64,000 nt of DNA from contig NW_023503598.1 of assembly GCF_014529535.1 (NCBI RefSeq), positions 496,001 to 560,000 on the forward strand, given 5' to 3'. The number at the start of each line of letters is the position of its first letter. Position 1 is the first letter of the stretch. A program made the position numbers and the translations under genes. Shown here in pieces: positions 1 through 11,488 of the stretch. The notes beneath the pieces were generated by a model. It worked only from the letters and a program-made list of their open reading frames with translations, ran no database searches and was not told where the DNA came from. The DNA comes from Bradysia coprophila. Its lineage: Eukaryota > Arthropoda > Insecta > Diptera > Sciaridae.

Positions 1-725
1 GTTGCATTTTTTGTGTCCGATTAAGAAATTGTTTATTGACCATAGGATGCTTATAAACTCAAATTTGTCAACTGGCAAAACGAATTTCGTTCTAATAATT
101 TAGTTGGCGAACAGACTTCAAGTGACCAAGTCAAATAAAGTAATTGTGTTTCTTTTAACAACGTCAGAACACACTTTTTCTTCACTTTCTTTGTATTCGC
201 AGTAAGTAAATCGTTTACGCTTTTAAATTTGTTCTTAAAACCAAAATTGATTTGCTTTAAATCAGGGGGGTATGAGATAAAATCTAGATCTTTCTTTGTT
301 ATTAGGAGTAGTGTGAAATTTAGAGGTGAGTGGGCATACCAAATAAAATGCTCAACCCATGCCCAATGTCCTTTTCTAATTTTAAATTTTCATATTTTTA
401 TTTCAAAAGTGAAAAAAATGATCTTTTTAAATCTCTCATAACAACGCGAGCGGAGCGAGCCGAATTTCGCGGCGCAAAAGAATTTCTTGCAATAAAAATT
501 CAATTTTATTGAAAATAAAAAGTTTGTTTTTAAAATAAAGGACAACAGAGGACATTTTGTGAAATTTGCAAAATTTTAAAAAACTAGGGCGGATTCCCTA
601 CGACCTAAATATTACCATCGTGAGGAATGAAAATTGTTACCTGTGATTTGTTCATCAAATAATTTGTTTAAAATTTGAACATTCGATCTTTCATGAATAC
701 TTTCAGCTAAAAGAAATCAATAAAA
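1..725. other. Upstream noncoding region of the exonuclease gene
   Basis: AT-rich sequence without a convincing reading frame; short open stretches have no recognisable protein character. A small GC-rich island with a gcgag/cggag pattern lies at about 445-475. The 5' UTR and promoter of the exonuclease gene that starts at 726 must lie in the right-hand part, but I see no clear TATA or initiator motif. Confidence 0.5.
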
Positions 726-1506
726 ATGACATTGGACAATTTTCAATACATAATTTCATTTGACCTGGAAGCGTCGTGCTGGCGGCCGTCTAATTATGCA
801 AAGGCTGAAGTAATCGGTAAAATGTTTCATTTTTCGTTTAATTTCATAAACCGCAGGACATTCAATTATTTGTAAAATATTTTGTTAGAAATTGCAGCCG
901 TATTTTTAAATCTAAAAAATGGTAAAATCGAATCCGAATTTCATAAATTCATTCGACCAACGCACCATCCGATTCTCAGTAATTTTTGTGTTAATCTAAC
1001 TGGAATAACACAAAGCATGATCGATCGACAAGAAACATTTCCCACTGTTTTCAATCAGTTCATTTCTTGGCTGGATAATATTCGCATTGAACATGGCATA
1101 CACTTAACAACGCCGAACCAGAAAAGCGTCAAAAGTGGCGCTAATGCTACAATTTGTTCATGGACCGATTGGGATTTGTTAGAATTTTTGCCATTGGATT
1201 GCAAACGTAACGGAATTGAGTGTCCAGATTCGCTGAAGGCATGGATTGATGTTCGAAAGAAATATGATGTAATTTTGAGAATAATGCCGTTCAATGTGTC
1301 GTATATGATTTATTTTGTCGTTAAAATTGCAGCAATTTTATAACAGTTTGAGAGGGATGCCGTTCGCAAGAGCTTTGACAAAATTCAATATTGATTCAAC
1401 TGGAAAAGATCACTCGGCAATCGATAATGCAAAAGGTTTGGCGCAGATGGTTATTCTTTTGTCCGATAAGGGAGCTAGGTTTGGAGAAGTTACTCGGGCA
1501 CTATAA
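726..1506 (+). CDS. ERI1/Snipper-like DEDDh 3'-5' exonuclease
   Basis: Three exons: 726-816, 889-1268 and 1333-1506. Both introns (72 and 64 bp) have GT..AG ends, and together the exons read 214 residues without a break. The protein opens with the ExoI motif FDLEASCW (catalytic Asp and Glu near residues 13 and 15). It continues with a TGI-QSMID block, the ExoII region SWTDWDLLEF, and ends with the ExoIII motif KDHSAIDNAK, supplying the catalytic His and Asp. This order and spacing match the ERI1 family (ERI1, ERI2, ERI3, Drosophila Snipper). Such enzymes trim 3' ends of RNA, and in some cases DNA; ERI1 itself acts on histone mRNA stem-loops, 5.8S rRNA and small RNAs. The SAP domain of human ERI1 is absent, so it is closer in layout to ERI3 or Snipper. 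The start is the first Met before the ExoI strand. The gene looks complete and functional. Confidence 0.9.
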
Positions 1507-1538
1507 GCCATTGATAATCATTTTGTTTTCCACCATTT

Positions 1539-1544
1539 AATAAA
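1539..1544 (+). terminator. Polyadenylation signal of the exonuclease gene
   Basis: An AATAAA lies 33 bases after the stop codon of the ERI1-like gene and is the first canonical signal downstream. Confidence 0.55.
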
Positions 1545-1861
1545 AAAATTCGGCTTCACAACGCGAAAAAATGTTTTTCTCTCTTAATTCCACATTCTAT
1601 TCAGCATGGCCACAGTCAGAACTTTACTAAGACAAGTGTTATAAAGTTAAAAACCAAAAATTCAGAGTCTTCTATTTTCATGGAAAATAGGCCAAGAAAA
1701 TCGTACTCAGTTGAAAACTTTGATTAATTGAAAAAATCACGTGCGAAATTTCAACCAATTATAACGGAGCTCCCAACAGAGTACTTTTTTTTAGTGCAAA
1801 TTAAGCCTTACAACAAGAGACCGGTCATACAGACTCCACTAAAGGAAGTATGACTTGAATG

Positions 1862-2014
1862 CAGGGCTTACTTTAGAGAATTTTAATTCTGAAAAAGTTC
1901 CGAAAAAGTTCTGAAAAATTCCGAAAAATTATTTCAGAATTTTTAGGAACTTTTTCGGAATTTTTTCAGAATTTTCGGAATTTTCAGAATTAAAATTATC
2001 TAAAGTAAGCCCTG
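1862..2014. mobile_element. 153-bp palindromic MITE, hAT-like
   Basis: The ends are perfect inverted copies starting CAGGGCTTACTTTAG, and the interior is a near-palindrome built from degenerate gaaaaattccg units. An 8-bp direct repeat, cttgaatg, flanks it at 1854-1861 and 2015-2022. An 8-bp duplication fits hAT-type transposition. The same right end recurs as a remnant at about 42060-42112. Confidence 0.8.
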
Positions 2015-2236
2015 CTTGAATGTATATACGATTGGCCTTGCAAAGAACATGGGTTGCTAGAGACGATGATCATGACGATGCAAGTGCTAGGCCGGGAACA
2101 AGCAAGATTGACTCAGTCGATGTAAATAAATCTTTTTACATGGCTTAGATTTGTCGACGTTATCGGCTTTAATACCATATATAGATTGCGAAAATAGAAA
2201 TCGATACAGCTAAGATTGACTGTATAAATGGTACAC

Positions 2237-2411
2237 TGACAAAAAAATTTCGAAAAATTCAGCTGTTGCAGGTAACTCTGTCTCCAGGTCTTCGACAATA
2301 GCTGCCACCGCTGTAGCGCCCCATACAAAAAATACAGCTGCCGCAGATGATGTAGATTTCCTGGAGACAAAGTTACCTGCGACAGGGGCGTTTTTCGAAA
2401 CTTTTTTGTCA
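2237..2411. mobile_element. 175-bp palindromic MITE
   Basis: Starts TGACAAAAAAATTTCG and ends with its inverse. The arms also share a block around caggtaactctgtctccagg. The interior holds a second, smaller inverted pair around cagctgc. I could not identify a clear target duplication. Confidence 0.7.
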
Positions 2412-4198
2412 ACCTACCAAATCTTGAATAAATTTTCTCGATTTTTTCAAAATTTGGTCTGATGAGTTATTGTTGATACACATTCACATCAACCTATTAT
2501 CGAAATGCTACAGTAATTAGCAAATAAACTTCGTACAGACATATAAGCATATAAGCAACATTTTCATCAGATCTGTGCTACTTCTTTCGATCAAAGTTAA
2601 TTTCAATCGTTTATGATTTCAAATCTTTTACTTCGATTGTTTAAAAATGAAACTTGGTTATATAAGAACGCATTGCACAGATCATGTCGTTTATTTTGTC
2701 GTCTATTTATCGATAACAGATGCACTACCACAACGGTTTACGGCGTCTGCTATGAATTTTTATCTCCAATGCGTGACTATTTCATACATTACTCGCTTGT
2801 CGCTTCTATATATAAACTCTAAATGATGACTCATTTCCTCAACGCAACGAAAACTTCAAACAAAGTGACAGTTCAAGTGAGAAAAGTTTTATTTCTGCCC
2901 AGAGAGGGAAATAGCTGCTATTTTCTCACAAGAAATGCCAACAAAATTCTTTTTTTTTTTCATTGTCAGTAGGATAGAAGAAAATAAGGTTAATCACGTT
3001 TCGCTCTCGCCGCACACAGCTCTTCTTGGAATTTACTATTTTTACCCCAAATAACTATTTCTCAACTCATATCATTTATGTTGAAAAATAAAACTTTCGT
3101 TGGCTTTCTTGAGAAAAAATTTCTATGCAACGTGGGGTGTTTGCAGTAATATGTGTACTTCTTCGACTATAAGGAACTAACTAAAAGCAGAATTACGAGA
3201 CCCATCAACCTTCGTATATTATTTCTACAAAAGCTTTTTATACCAAATGTTCATTAACGGACTACTAATCGGTACATGTTAACGAGTTGGTTACTACTTT
3301 CATTTCATTTCATTTCATTTATTTCAGTTTCAAAGTGATTACAAATACAAAAACAGCTGAGCAGCTCTAGTGTGACGAAGTCAATTCGAAAGAGCTATTT
3401 TCATTTCAAATACTTTCAAGAAGTGAGAAAATCGAAAATCTTTTACTTCAAAGTTTTAAGATGAACTTTTCTAACATAAGATAGCACCAGCCAGAGTTTA
3501 TCTGTTGTTTTTGTCATCGCTGTTGATAAAAGGTGACATAGAGGTTAAAAAAATTCGTTGCACAACTGTCTTATCTATGATGTACTCCAGTTCCTTTTTT
3601 CCAATTATCGTATTTGAACCGTTACAAGCTTCAAATTAATTAGGAAGCTTCTAGCATAAATTACTATTTTCTTTTGGGATATTATATTGGACCGATAGAA
3701 AAATTCTATTTTACCGATAAAAAATAATAAAAAAAAACCGATTGAAATGTGGTGCATGTCGCTGGCACCTCTTCCAGCTGGATGTTGGTTGACGACGAAG
3801 TTGATGTGAGTTCCACCACCTGCACCATACTTTTTTTAAGTGACGTGGAATATCTTAGCACAACTCAAGATTTTGTTGAGTTGAGATTGAGAGAAGTTAA
3901 GAAGAAGTTAAGAAGTTAAGTTCGTCCCTATAGAATTTTACGAAAAGAATACCAATTTTGATTGTACATAAAAAGCGTTTTAACACGCCGAGCGATCCAG
4001 CCCATTGCCCGGAGCGGAGGGTCGAAATGCTAGCCGGGCGTCGGAACGGTGTCGGTAACTTAGGAGTTACCTTTGTCGCATTGTCTCGCATTGTCATAAT
4101 AATTAGTCCTTTTACTAAAGAAACACGCTCATAAAATTTCACAGACTCAGAAATACTCAGTCATACATGGTGGAGGTGCCATCGTCTTACACCTTTTT
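2412..4198. other. Gene-free region with diverged dispersed repeats
   Basis: No supported gene. At about 2570-2725 and 3430-3530 there are diverged copies of a segment containing 'aatcttttacttc' followed by a taagatg or atcgataacag block; a third copy is at about 13095-13255. A short TTTCA microsatellite is at 3300-3325. A locally GC-rich stretch at 3980-4080 has no clear coding or tRNA character. Confidence 0.45.
2570..2725. repeat. Diverged dispersed repeat, copy 1 of 3
   Basis: Shares with 3430-3530 and 13095-13255 an ordered set of blocks: gatcaaagt, aatcttttacttc, a tataa stretch, then gtcgtc and atcgataacagatg. The copies are strongly diverged and look like an old noncoding repeat. The family is unknown to me. 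Confidence 0.5.
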
Positions 4199-5783
4199 TT
4201 TATTCCCTTGACTGAAAGTCATGGGTCTAACGGATGATAAACACTCTAAAATGTTTGTCACACAATGTTCACTACTATGATTGAAAATACATGAATGTAT
4301 GACCAAAAACCTTAAATACAGAAAATGTTTGTCACACTTTGTTCATTCCTTGATAACACTCGAGTAATTTTCAATGGATTTCCAAAATTTTTTTTTTGTT
4401 CGACGGGGAATTATATTCCTGAGGGTAAGTTCGAAGATGGGTTATAACGGACGGGTGATCTCTGAGATATTCTCAAAAGAATTTTTGTCCTGTCGCTTGA
4501 TAACACGATAACTCGAGTAATTTTCAATGGATTTCCAAAAACTATTTTTTGTTCGACGGGGAATTACATTCCTGAGGTTAAGTTCGAAGATGGGTTATAA
4601 CGGACGGGTGATCTCTGAGATATTCCCAAAAGAATTTTTGTCTTGTCGCTTGATAACACGATAACTTAATTAATCCTCAACGGATTTCCAAAAAAAAAAC
4701 AGATTATCTGTCTAAATAATAGTCTCCTTATCATACGGAGTAATTTTCGACTTTCCAAAAAAATTTTTGTTTAATATTGTTCAAATTAGGCCGAGTTTCA
4801 GTAGATTTAATAGACCGTGTGCAGTATAAATAATTTATTTTTAATTGATGTAGATTATTATTCTGTAGAACAAAAGTGTAAACAGAATATCTGAAAAATG
4901 TCTGCTTGATTTTATATCTCACTTTAAAAGCTGTAATTTGAATGAGACTAAAAGGATATCCGAACCATTCTAATTCATTCTAATTGGATTCTTACTAAGA
5001 TTCAAATAAGTGGGATGGCATCGGGATGGCAACAATATTTTTCAATAATTTCTATAAAAAAATTAAAATATTTTTTTCAATGGTTTTCATGGTAAATCTT
5101 CTTTTTATTGAAATATGAAACTTTTTTCTCAAAATCGCACACGGTCTATTGCTAAAAAAAATCTCATAATTTAGAAAATTTAAACGAACGTGAGCTTTAC
5201 AGCCAGAGCAAAGCGAGGCCTTCCATAATCCTGAAATTCATGAGGCTTAGGTTAGTAAATGGAAAGTATTGGAGTAACAATCTAGACTTTATTTCGAAAA
5301 GATTTTTTGAGTGATTTCGTGGTAGTTGTTTGTATACAAAAAATTGAACAAGTGTGGACTTTGCGGCCAGAGCGAAGCGAGGGCCGAAATCCACACGACT
5401 CGTTCATTTTTGTTCAATACATAATCAAGAAATCTTTTCACCACCGTTTATAGCAGACAATGGGAGTTTCTGAAAAAAAAAATTGGAATATAATGAAGCG
5501 AATGCGCAATTTATAAGAAAATAAGAAGCGCGCAGATTCTCGTGAATTTAAGATTTCGTAACTTGACAGTTGTCATTTTAAAAGTTACAAATCGTATGGA
5601 CATTCGCATTAAGGTGACAACTGGAATTCTTAAATTCACGAGAATCGGCGCCCAGAGTGCAGATTGTTGTATTTTCGTAACTTTAAAGAATTCGTAACTT
5701 GACAGTTCTTGTAGGATTCTATACACGCAACCGTCAAGTTACGAATATTTATTCAGTCAGTCAAGGGACCTGACCCACCCATA
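4199..5783 (+). repeat. Left arm of the foldback element
   Basis: Inverted relative to 6882-8186. It holds about two and a half tandem subunits of roughly 147 bp starting at 4352, 4498 and 4651, where the right arm has about one, so arm length changes by gain or loss of these subunits. Confidence 0.8.
4352..4690 (+). repeat. Tandem subunits inside the foldback arm
   Basis: Each unit runs from 'gataacac..cgagtaattttcaatgg' through a gttcgacggggaatta block and ttataacggacgggtgatct to gtcgctt. Two nearly identical units (4352-4497 and 4498-4650) are followed by a partial third. Confidence 0.75.
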
Positions 5784-6881
5784 GGGTAGTATTGAAATAA
5801 TTTATTGGTCGTTTATTACCATCCTTTTCTTTTGCCTAAAAATATCTGTGAGCAAACATAATTTTGAATTTTTACTATTAGCTGTATCACAATTGAATGA
5901 AATGCAAACAAAATTTCAATTAAAATGTGTGTCCAATAGCCAAAAAACGCGGTGATCAAATATTTATTTCTGTTTCAACGACATTAGCAAATACAGAGAA
6001 TCAGTAACGGCTGCAAGTCGATTGAACCTATAAGTATAAAATTATAAATTCTAGATGATCTGATGATGATTATGTGCTGATCATGTTTATTAAAATGAGA
6101 TACGAAATGTGAATACCGCACCGAAGCGAAGGAATGCTATTTCACATCTATCTACCGAGTTGTTTATCTGCTAACAACGCATTTTATCCTAGCGTGGCAG
6201 ATGGTGAAGTACAACAGCCAAGGGCGGCTTTGTTTAATGACTTATTTACCAGTTATCTCGCGTAATCTACTATTGAAATCTCGAAAGAGGTTACGCTAAC
6301 GCAATTAACCAAAACGCCATTTATCCACATATCAAGATCTAAGGCAATGTTTACCAAACATAAAATTTGAATTTAAATTTAAAGAAAGCAAATATTCTAA
6401 AAACGGTTCGAATCTGGCTACAAGTGATCAAAGTCTTCGCCAGCAGAATCAGTAGATTGACATCAGTAGCTAGTGATTGTCGTCTTTCTAATTTGCGGAT
6501 CTGACCGTTCAGGTATTCAATATTTCACTATACTTTTTCAAAACCTTTGCGATGAAATAGTGAAGACTGTTCGGATTGACCGTTAAATAAATTGCTATCG
6601 TACATCGATTTTACAAGTTTCAAAAATAAAATCGATTTTCTCAAGCCAATCGCGAAAAGGAAAAGTGAGACGAGCCCGAAACAACGGGTAGTGTCATTCA
6701 GAATATTTGAGTTCCGGTTGTGTACGATGTCTCGATAATTCTAAATCTGTGTTTCAATAAGGTGATTGGGTTTCTATCTTCCAAACTTCATTTACTTCCC
6801 TTGGAATTTGACTGACGTCGTTCACCTACATAATTGTTTTACTTTAGAGTGTAAATCAAAACTTACCACTCACTAAGCCCC
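5784..6881. other. Unique spacer of the foldback element
   Basis: AT-rich sequence between the two inverted arms. I find no open reading frame with protein character and no internal repeats; it could be captured host DNA. Confidence 0.45.
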
Positions 6882-8186
6882 ACCTTATGGGTGGGTGAGG
6901 TCCCTTGACTGTCTGAATAAATATTCGCTACTTGACGGTTGCGTGTATAAAATCCTACAAGTACTGTCAAGTTACGAATTCTTTAAAGTTACGAAAATAA
7001 GACAATCTGCACTCTGGGCGCCGATTCTCGTGAATTTAAGAATTCCAGTTGTCACCTTAATGCAAATGTCCATACGATTCGTAACTTTTAAGATGACAAC
7101 TGTCAAGTTACGAAATCTTAAATTCACGAGAATCTGCGCGCTTCTTATTTTCTTATAAATTGCGCATTCGCTTTATTATATTCCAATTATTTTTTCAGAA
7201 AGTCCCATTGTCTACTATAAACGGTGGTGAAAAGATTTCTTGATTATGTATTGAAAAAAATGAGTCGTGTGGATTACGGCCCTCGCTTCGCTCTGGCCGC
7301 AAAGTCCACACTTGTTCAATTTTTTGTATACAAACAACTACCACGAAATCACTCAAAAAAATCTTTTCGAAATAAAGTCTAGATTGTTACTCCAATACTT
7401 TCCATTTACTAACCTAAGCCTCATGAATTTCAGTCCTAGTCCTAGTCGATTAAAAAAAATTATGGAAGGCCTCGCTTTGCTCTGGCTCACGTTCGTTTAA
7501 ATTTTCTAAATTATGAGAATTTTTTTAGCAATTAAATCTACTGAAACTCGGCCTCATTTGATCATGAATAAAGTATGAAACTCGTGTGATTACGGCCCTC
7601 GCTTCGCTCTGGCAAAGTTCACACTCGTTTTTTTCTAGCATAGACAACAATAAATGACACATAAAAGTCTTTTCGGAATAAATAACAGATTATTACTTCA
7701 GTATTTTCCATTAACGAACTTAACCCGAGTTATTTCAGTACTTATCAAACAAAATTTTCTTGGAAAGTCGAAAATTACTCCGTATGATAAGGAGACTATT
7801 ATTTAGACAGATAATCTGTTTTTTTGGAAATCCATTGAAAATTACTCAAGTTATCGTGATATCGAGCGACAAGACAAAAATTCTTTTAGGAATATCTCAG
7901 AGATCACCCGTCCGTTATAACCCATCTTCGAACTTAACCTCAGGAATTTAATTACCCGTCGAATAAAAAAAAGTTTTTGTAAATCCATTGAAAATTACTC
8001 GAGTTATCGTGTTATCAAGGAATGAACAAAGTGTGACAAACATTTTCTGTATTTAAGGTTTTTGGTCATACATTCATGTATTTTCCAATGATATTGGTAT
8101 TTTCAATCATAGTAGTGAACATTGTGTGACAAACATTTTAGAGTGTTTATCATCCGTAAGACCCATGACTTTTCAAGAGAATAAAT
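6882..8186 (-). repeat. Right arm of the foldback element
   Basis: Inverted copy of 4199-5783, with the same block order read on the other strand and several small indels. Confidence 0.8.
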
Positions 8187-8505
8187 CATATCCGTAGTGG
8201 TAGTGGAGGCTGGGACGCTAGTTACTCTTTTTATGGCTTTTCTTCAGGACATACTAAATTTTCCTAAAAGTGTCATTTACACCATCTGTCATTGGTGACG
8301 CAATTTTTTTTATAATTCTCCTTTCTTTAGTTCAGAAGCATAGTGAGTCACAACGCCTGATATTTTTTATTGATTTAGTTTGATTGAAGAACTGGCGTCA
8401 AATCGTCCCGTTTTGAGTTTTTTTTGGGATCAATTGTACGATCAAAAAAAATTTAAATTTCTCTTCAAGCATCCTGGCAACTAACCATTTCCTCCGCCGA
8501 TCAAC
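8187..8505. other. Upstream region of the CFA synthase gene
   Basis: About 320 bp between the foldback element and the start codon, with no other gene. It must hold the 5' UTR and, if the gene is expressed from here, its promoter. The end of the foldback element lies unusually close to the coding start. Confidence 0.45.
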
Positions 8506-9783
8506 ATGGAAATTTTAACGGACATATTGTACAGCATCACTATGCTAGCAATTCGAATCTGGCGAAAATGCATGTATGCAATTGCATTCATTGGATTCAA
8601 ACCGATCAAGGCATACTTTGAACGAAAAATGAATGAGGTGGGCATTGGTACAGATGGAACGGAACCACATAACATGGTTGTACATAATGATTGGCTGTAC
8701 CATCGAATGGTCTATGATGGGACGTTAGGATTAGGCGAAGCATACATGGATGGATGGTGGGATTGCAAGCGACTAGACGAATTTTTTTACAAAGTCTTTC
8801 AGGCTGGTCTTTATCAAGAGTTTCTATATCCGTGGGACAGATTAATTCATTATCTCAGCTTTGATGCATTCAATTTACAGAGTGTGGCACGTAGCCAAGA
8901 AGTTGCTGATAAGCACTATGATCTAGGTATTTCGATGGCGTAAAATAAGAAAATATTTTCAATTCTGACTCATCTTGAAAATTTGGTTTCAGGTAATGAT
9001 CTGTTCAAATCCTTCCTGGACAAGAGCATGAATTACACATGCGGCTACTGGAAGGATGCCAAGAATCTGGACGAAGCACAACAACACAAGATGGAGCTTA
9101 TCGGTCGAAAGCTAAAACTGAAACCGGGAATGAGAGTGCTAGACGTGGGTTGTGGTTGGGGAGCACTTTGCAAATTTCTTGCTGAAACGTACAAAGTTGA
9201 AGTGGTGGGCGTCACAATTTCGAAGGAAGGCGCTGAAGAGGCTCGCATACGTTGCAAAGGACTCAATGTGGACATTCGCCTGCAGGACTATCGTGAAGTT
9301 AATGAAGGTTTCGACCGAGTCGTAGTCGTCGGCTGCATTGAACACATTGGGCCGAAAAACTATCGATCATTCTTCGAACAGGTCAATCGATTACTCACAC
9401 AGGACGGCATTTTCCTCTTGCATACTATCGGCCATGACAATGACAGCACACCGCCAATCGAACTGTTTCTGCACAAATACATTTTCCCCAATGGAATACT
9501 CCCCAACCACAAGAGCATCCCGAAAGGTATCGATAACTTGTTTTGCATTGAAGACTGGCACAATATTGGACCGCACTACGATCAGACATTGATGGCGTGG
9601 AATGAGAATTTCGTAAAGAATTGGCATACCATCAGTCATTTGTACGAAAACGCGGATTCGTTTTACCGCATGTGGACTTACTATTTACAGATGTGTGCTG
9701 GCCTGTTTCGGGCGCGCAGAGCTCAATTGTGGCAAATTGTAATGACGAAAGGAATTCGTGGCGGTTACGTTTCAGTTCGATGA
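8506..9783 (+). CDS. Cyclopropane-fatty-acyl-phospholipid synthase (CFA synthase), bacterial type
   Basis: Two exons, 8506-8926 and 8993-9783, are joined across a 66-bp GT..AG intron inside the HYDLG-NDLF motif, giving 403 residues; E. coli CFA synthase has 382. The enzyme adds a methylene group from S-adenosylmethionine to cis double bonds of membrane phospholipid acyl chains. Visible family marks in order are LGLGEAYMDGWWDC (about 80), the HYDLGNDLF motif (about 137), the active-site Cys in NYTCGYW, the SAM-binding LDVGCGWGALC, the Glu in GCIEHIGPKNY, the His in LLHTIGHDN, KYIFPNG, the EDWHN..HYDQTLMAW segment, and the C-terminal Cys in MCAGLFRARRAQLW. All residues known to bind bicarbonate or catalyse in the bacterial enzyme appear present. 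About 20 hydrophobic residues near the N-terminus may associate with membrane. The start sits in a good insect context (caacATGG). A bacterial enzyme with an intron in an insect-like contig suggests horizontal transfer. Confidence 0.93.
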
Positions 9784-9881
9784 ATTTTTGTTGCGACAGT
9801 GTCTTGAGTGGTTTAGACTTTCTATTATCGGAAAATATGAATGCCCTGCTTGTATCTATCCATACCCAATGCACCCAGTAA

Positions 9882-9887
9882 AATAAA
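9882..9887 (+). terminator. Polyadenylation signal of the CFA synthase gene
   Basis: AATAAA about 100 bases after the stop codon. It indicates a eukaryotic transcription unit rather than bacterial contamination. Confidence 0.55.
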
Positions 9888-10022
9888 TATTTCATTTTTA
9901 GAAGAGCGCAATAGTTTTTGGTAGATATATTGAGAAGAACGGACGGAACAAACTTCGATACACTGCAAAAATCTAGCACTTACTCCACTTAAGGTGAAAT
10001 GGTGGGGCTATTTATAGGTTAT

Positions 10023-10038
10023 ATGGCTAGGTCTGCAC
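10023..10038 (+). repeat. Left target-site duplication of the LINE
   Basis: The 16-mer atggctaggtctgcac occurs here and again at 11828-11843, immediately after the A-rich tail of the LINE. Confidence 0.85.
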
Positions 10039-10039
10039 C

Positions 10040-11488
10040 AGTAAGCTTAGACATCTCCTAAGAAGTTCCCGAATATCAAGCAATGTGAAATCCAATTTCT
10101 ACAAGAGGGATTCTTTTGAAAAACAGCCTACGGAAATCGGACGCATTTTCCAGTGGACTTTTTTATGTGTACCTAGAAAGGTATTCGATCCTAGAGGCCA
10201 AAACCACTTTCAAAAAAATTCTTCGAAGCTTGTGTGGCTGCTGAAAGGTGATCAAAAACCGAAAACTTGCACTTTTCTTACCAAAATTTCTCCAGTTACA
10301 CGAGCCGTGCAGGGCCGTGTGGGGTGTCATTAGAAAGATAATTGCATATAATTTCGGGCCAAATAGGGTCTTATTGGGTTTAAAATTCATCCACACTGAA
10401 ACATGTGCAGTTGAAGTTTTCAACCGAAGACTTACACAGTTCTTACTGAAATTTCTCGAGGTACGCAAAACGTGCAGGGTCGTGTGGGGTATCATTTGAA
10501 AGGTAATTTTATGTGTTTTTGGGCCAAATAGGGTATCATGTGGTTTGGATGCAGCTACGATGAAATAGAAGTTGAACTGTTTAAATTCCCATATTTCATC
10601 GCATATGCATCCTAACCCCATAAGACCCTATTTGGCCCAAAAGCACATCAAATTACCTTTCAAATGATACCACACACGATCATGTACGTTTTGTGTACCT
10701 CGAGAAATTTCAGTAAGAACTGTGTAAGTCTTCGGTTGACAACTTCAACTGCTCATATTTCAGTGTGGATGAATTTTAAACCCAATAAGACCCTATTTGG
10801 CCCGAAAGTATATGCAATTACCTTTCTAATGACACCCCACACGGCCCTGCACGGCTTGTGTAACTGGAGAAATTTTGGTAAGAAAAGTGCAAGTTTTCGG
10901 TTTTTGATAACCGGTCACCAGCTACACAAGCTTCGAAGAATTTTTTTGAAAGTGGTTTTGGCTTCTAGGGTCGAACACCTTTCAAGGCACATATAAAAGA
11001 GTACACTGGAAAATGCGTCCGATTTCGGTAGGCTGTTTTTCAAAAGAATCCCTCAATCAATTATACGACCGATTTTATGCTATGCTTCACCGATTTGGGC
11101 AAACCCATCGACTACTTCGTCATCACAAATGGAACGCATCCGGTTAGCCGAAAGGAAAATACTACGGTCTACCACTAACACTAAACGCGAACGAGGCAGC
11201 TTCATGTACGCTAACAACTCGACGCTATATAGAAAAGCAAAGACAGTACGAGTGGATCGACACATAGCGAATCAAGCGTTGAATTTTATGGACCGCTGCA
11301 CTGAAAGTACGGAACCAAGCATCAGCAACATTAGCAATTTTCGCCATGGCAACAATCCCAAATATTTACCAACATCCTTCTGGTCGAAATGGCGTTCAAA
11401 TGGTACACTATTTGACAACGATAGTTTTCTTGTATTCAACAAGAGTCAACGTGGAGTGGCCCGTCAACTGTACAACACGAACCAATAA
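10040..11488 (+). pseudogene. LINE reverse-transcriptase C-terminal fragment
   Basis: Reading resumes in frame on the far side of the 10106-11053 insertion (lysine codon 10103-10105, glutamine codon 11054-11056). About 165 residues remain; the catalytic YADD region is missing because the copy is 5'-truncated. The stop is at 11486-11488. Confidence 0.8.
10106..11053. mobile_element. 0.95-kb palindromic MITE nested in the LINE
   Basis: A near-perfect inverted repeat over its whole length, with the turn near 10565-10580. Ends are AGGGATTCTTTTGAAAA and its inverse. Internal blocks such as 'gggccaaatagggt' appear in both arms. The same terminal sequence bounds the element at 44399-44985, so the two form a family. 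A target duplication is not certain: the LINE frame is kept without one. Confidence 0.85.

Larger units (their letters stand above)
4199..8186. mobile_element. 4-kb foldback element with long inverted arms
   Basis: The left arm (4199-5783) and the right arm (6882-8186) are inverted copies of each other around a unique spacer of about 1.1 kb. The outer ends read 'ttcccttgactgaaagtcatgggtc' with small differences; the inner ends read 'gtcaagggacctgaccc' and its inverse. The arms are unequal because the left one carries extra tandem units. Shared landmarks are the tgtttgtcacac block, the ttataacggacgggtgatct block, and a GC-richer gccagagcgaagcgag motif occurring several times per arm. No transposase is visible, so it is a non-autonomous foldback-type element. 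A one-armed relative lies at 52440-53345. Confidence 0.8.

Noticed and set aside
3950-4090. GC-richer stretch suggestive of an RNA gene
   Set aside because: I could not fold a tRNA cloverleaf or recognise a snRNA or 5S promoter; left as noncoding.
5197-5726. Frames of 65-71 residues repeated at 6895-7500 on the other strand
   Set aside because: Shadows of the inverted arms of the large foldback element; no domain.
6400-6430. 'ggttcgaatctggct' resembling a tRNA T-arm
   Set aside because: No matching acceptor, D-arm or anticodon arm at the right spacing.
10085-10996. 110-152 residue frames with similar sequences on both strands
   Set aside because: Produced by the palindromic structure of the MITE nested in the LINE.
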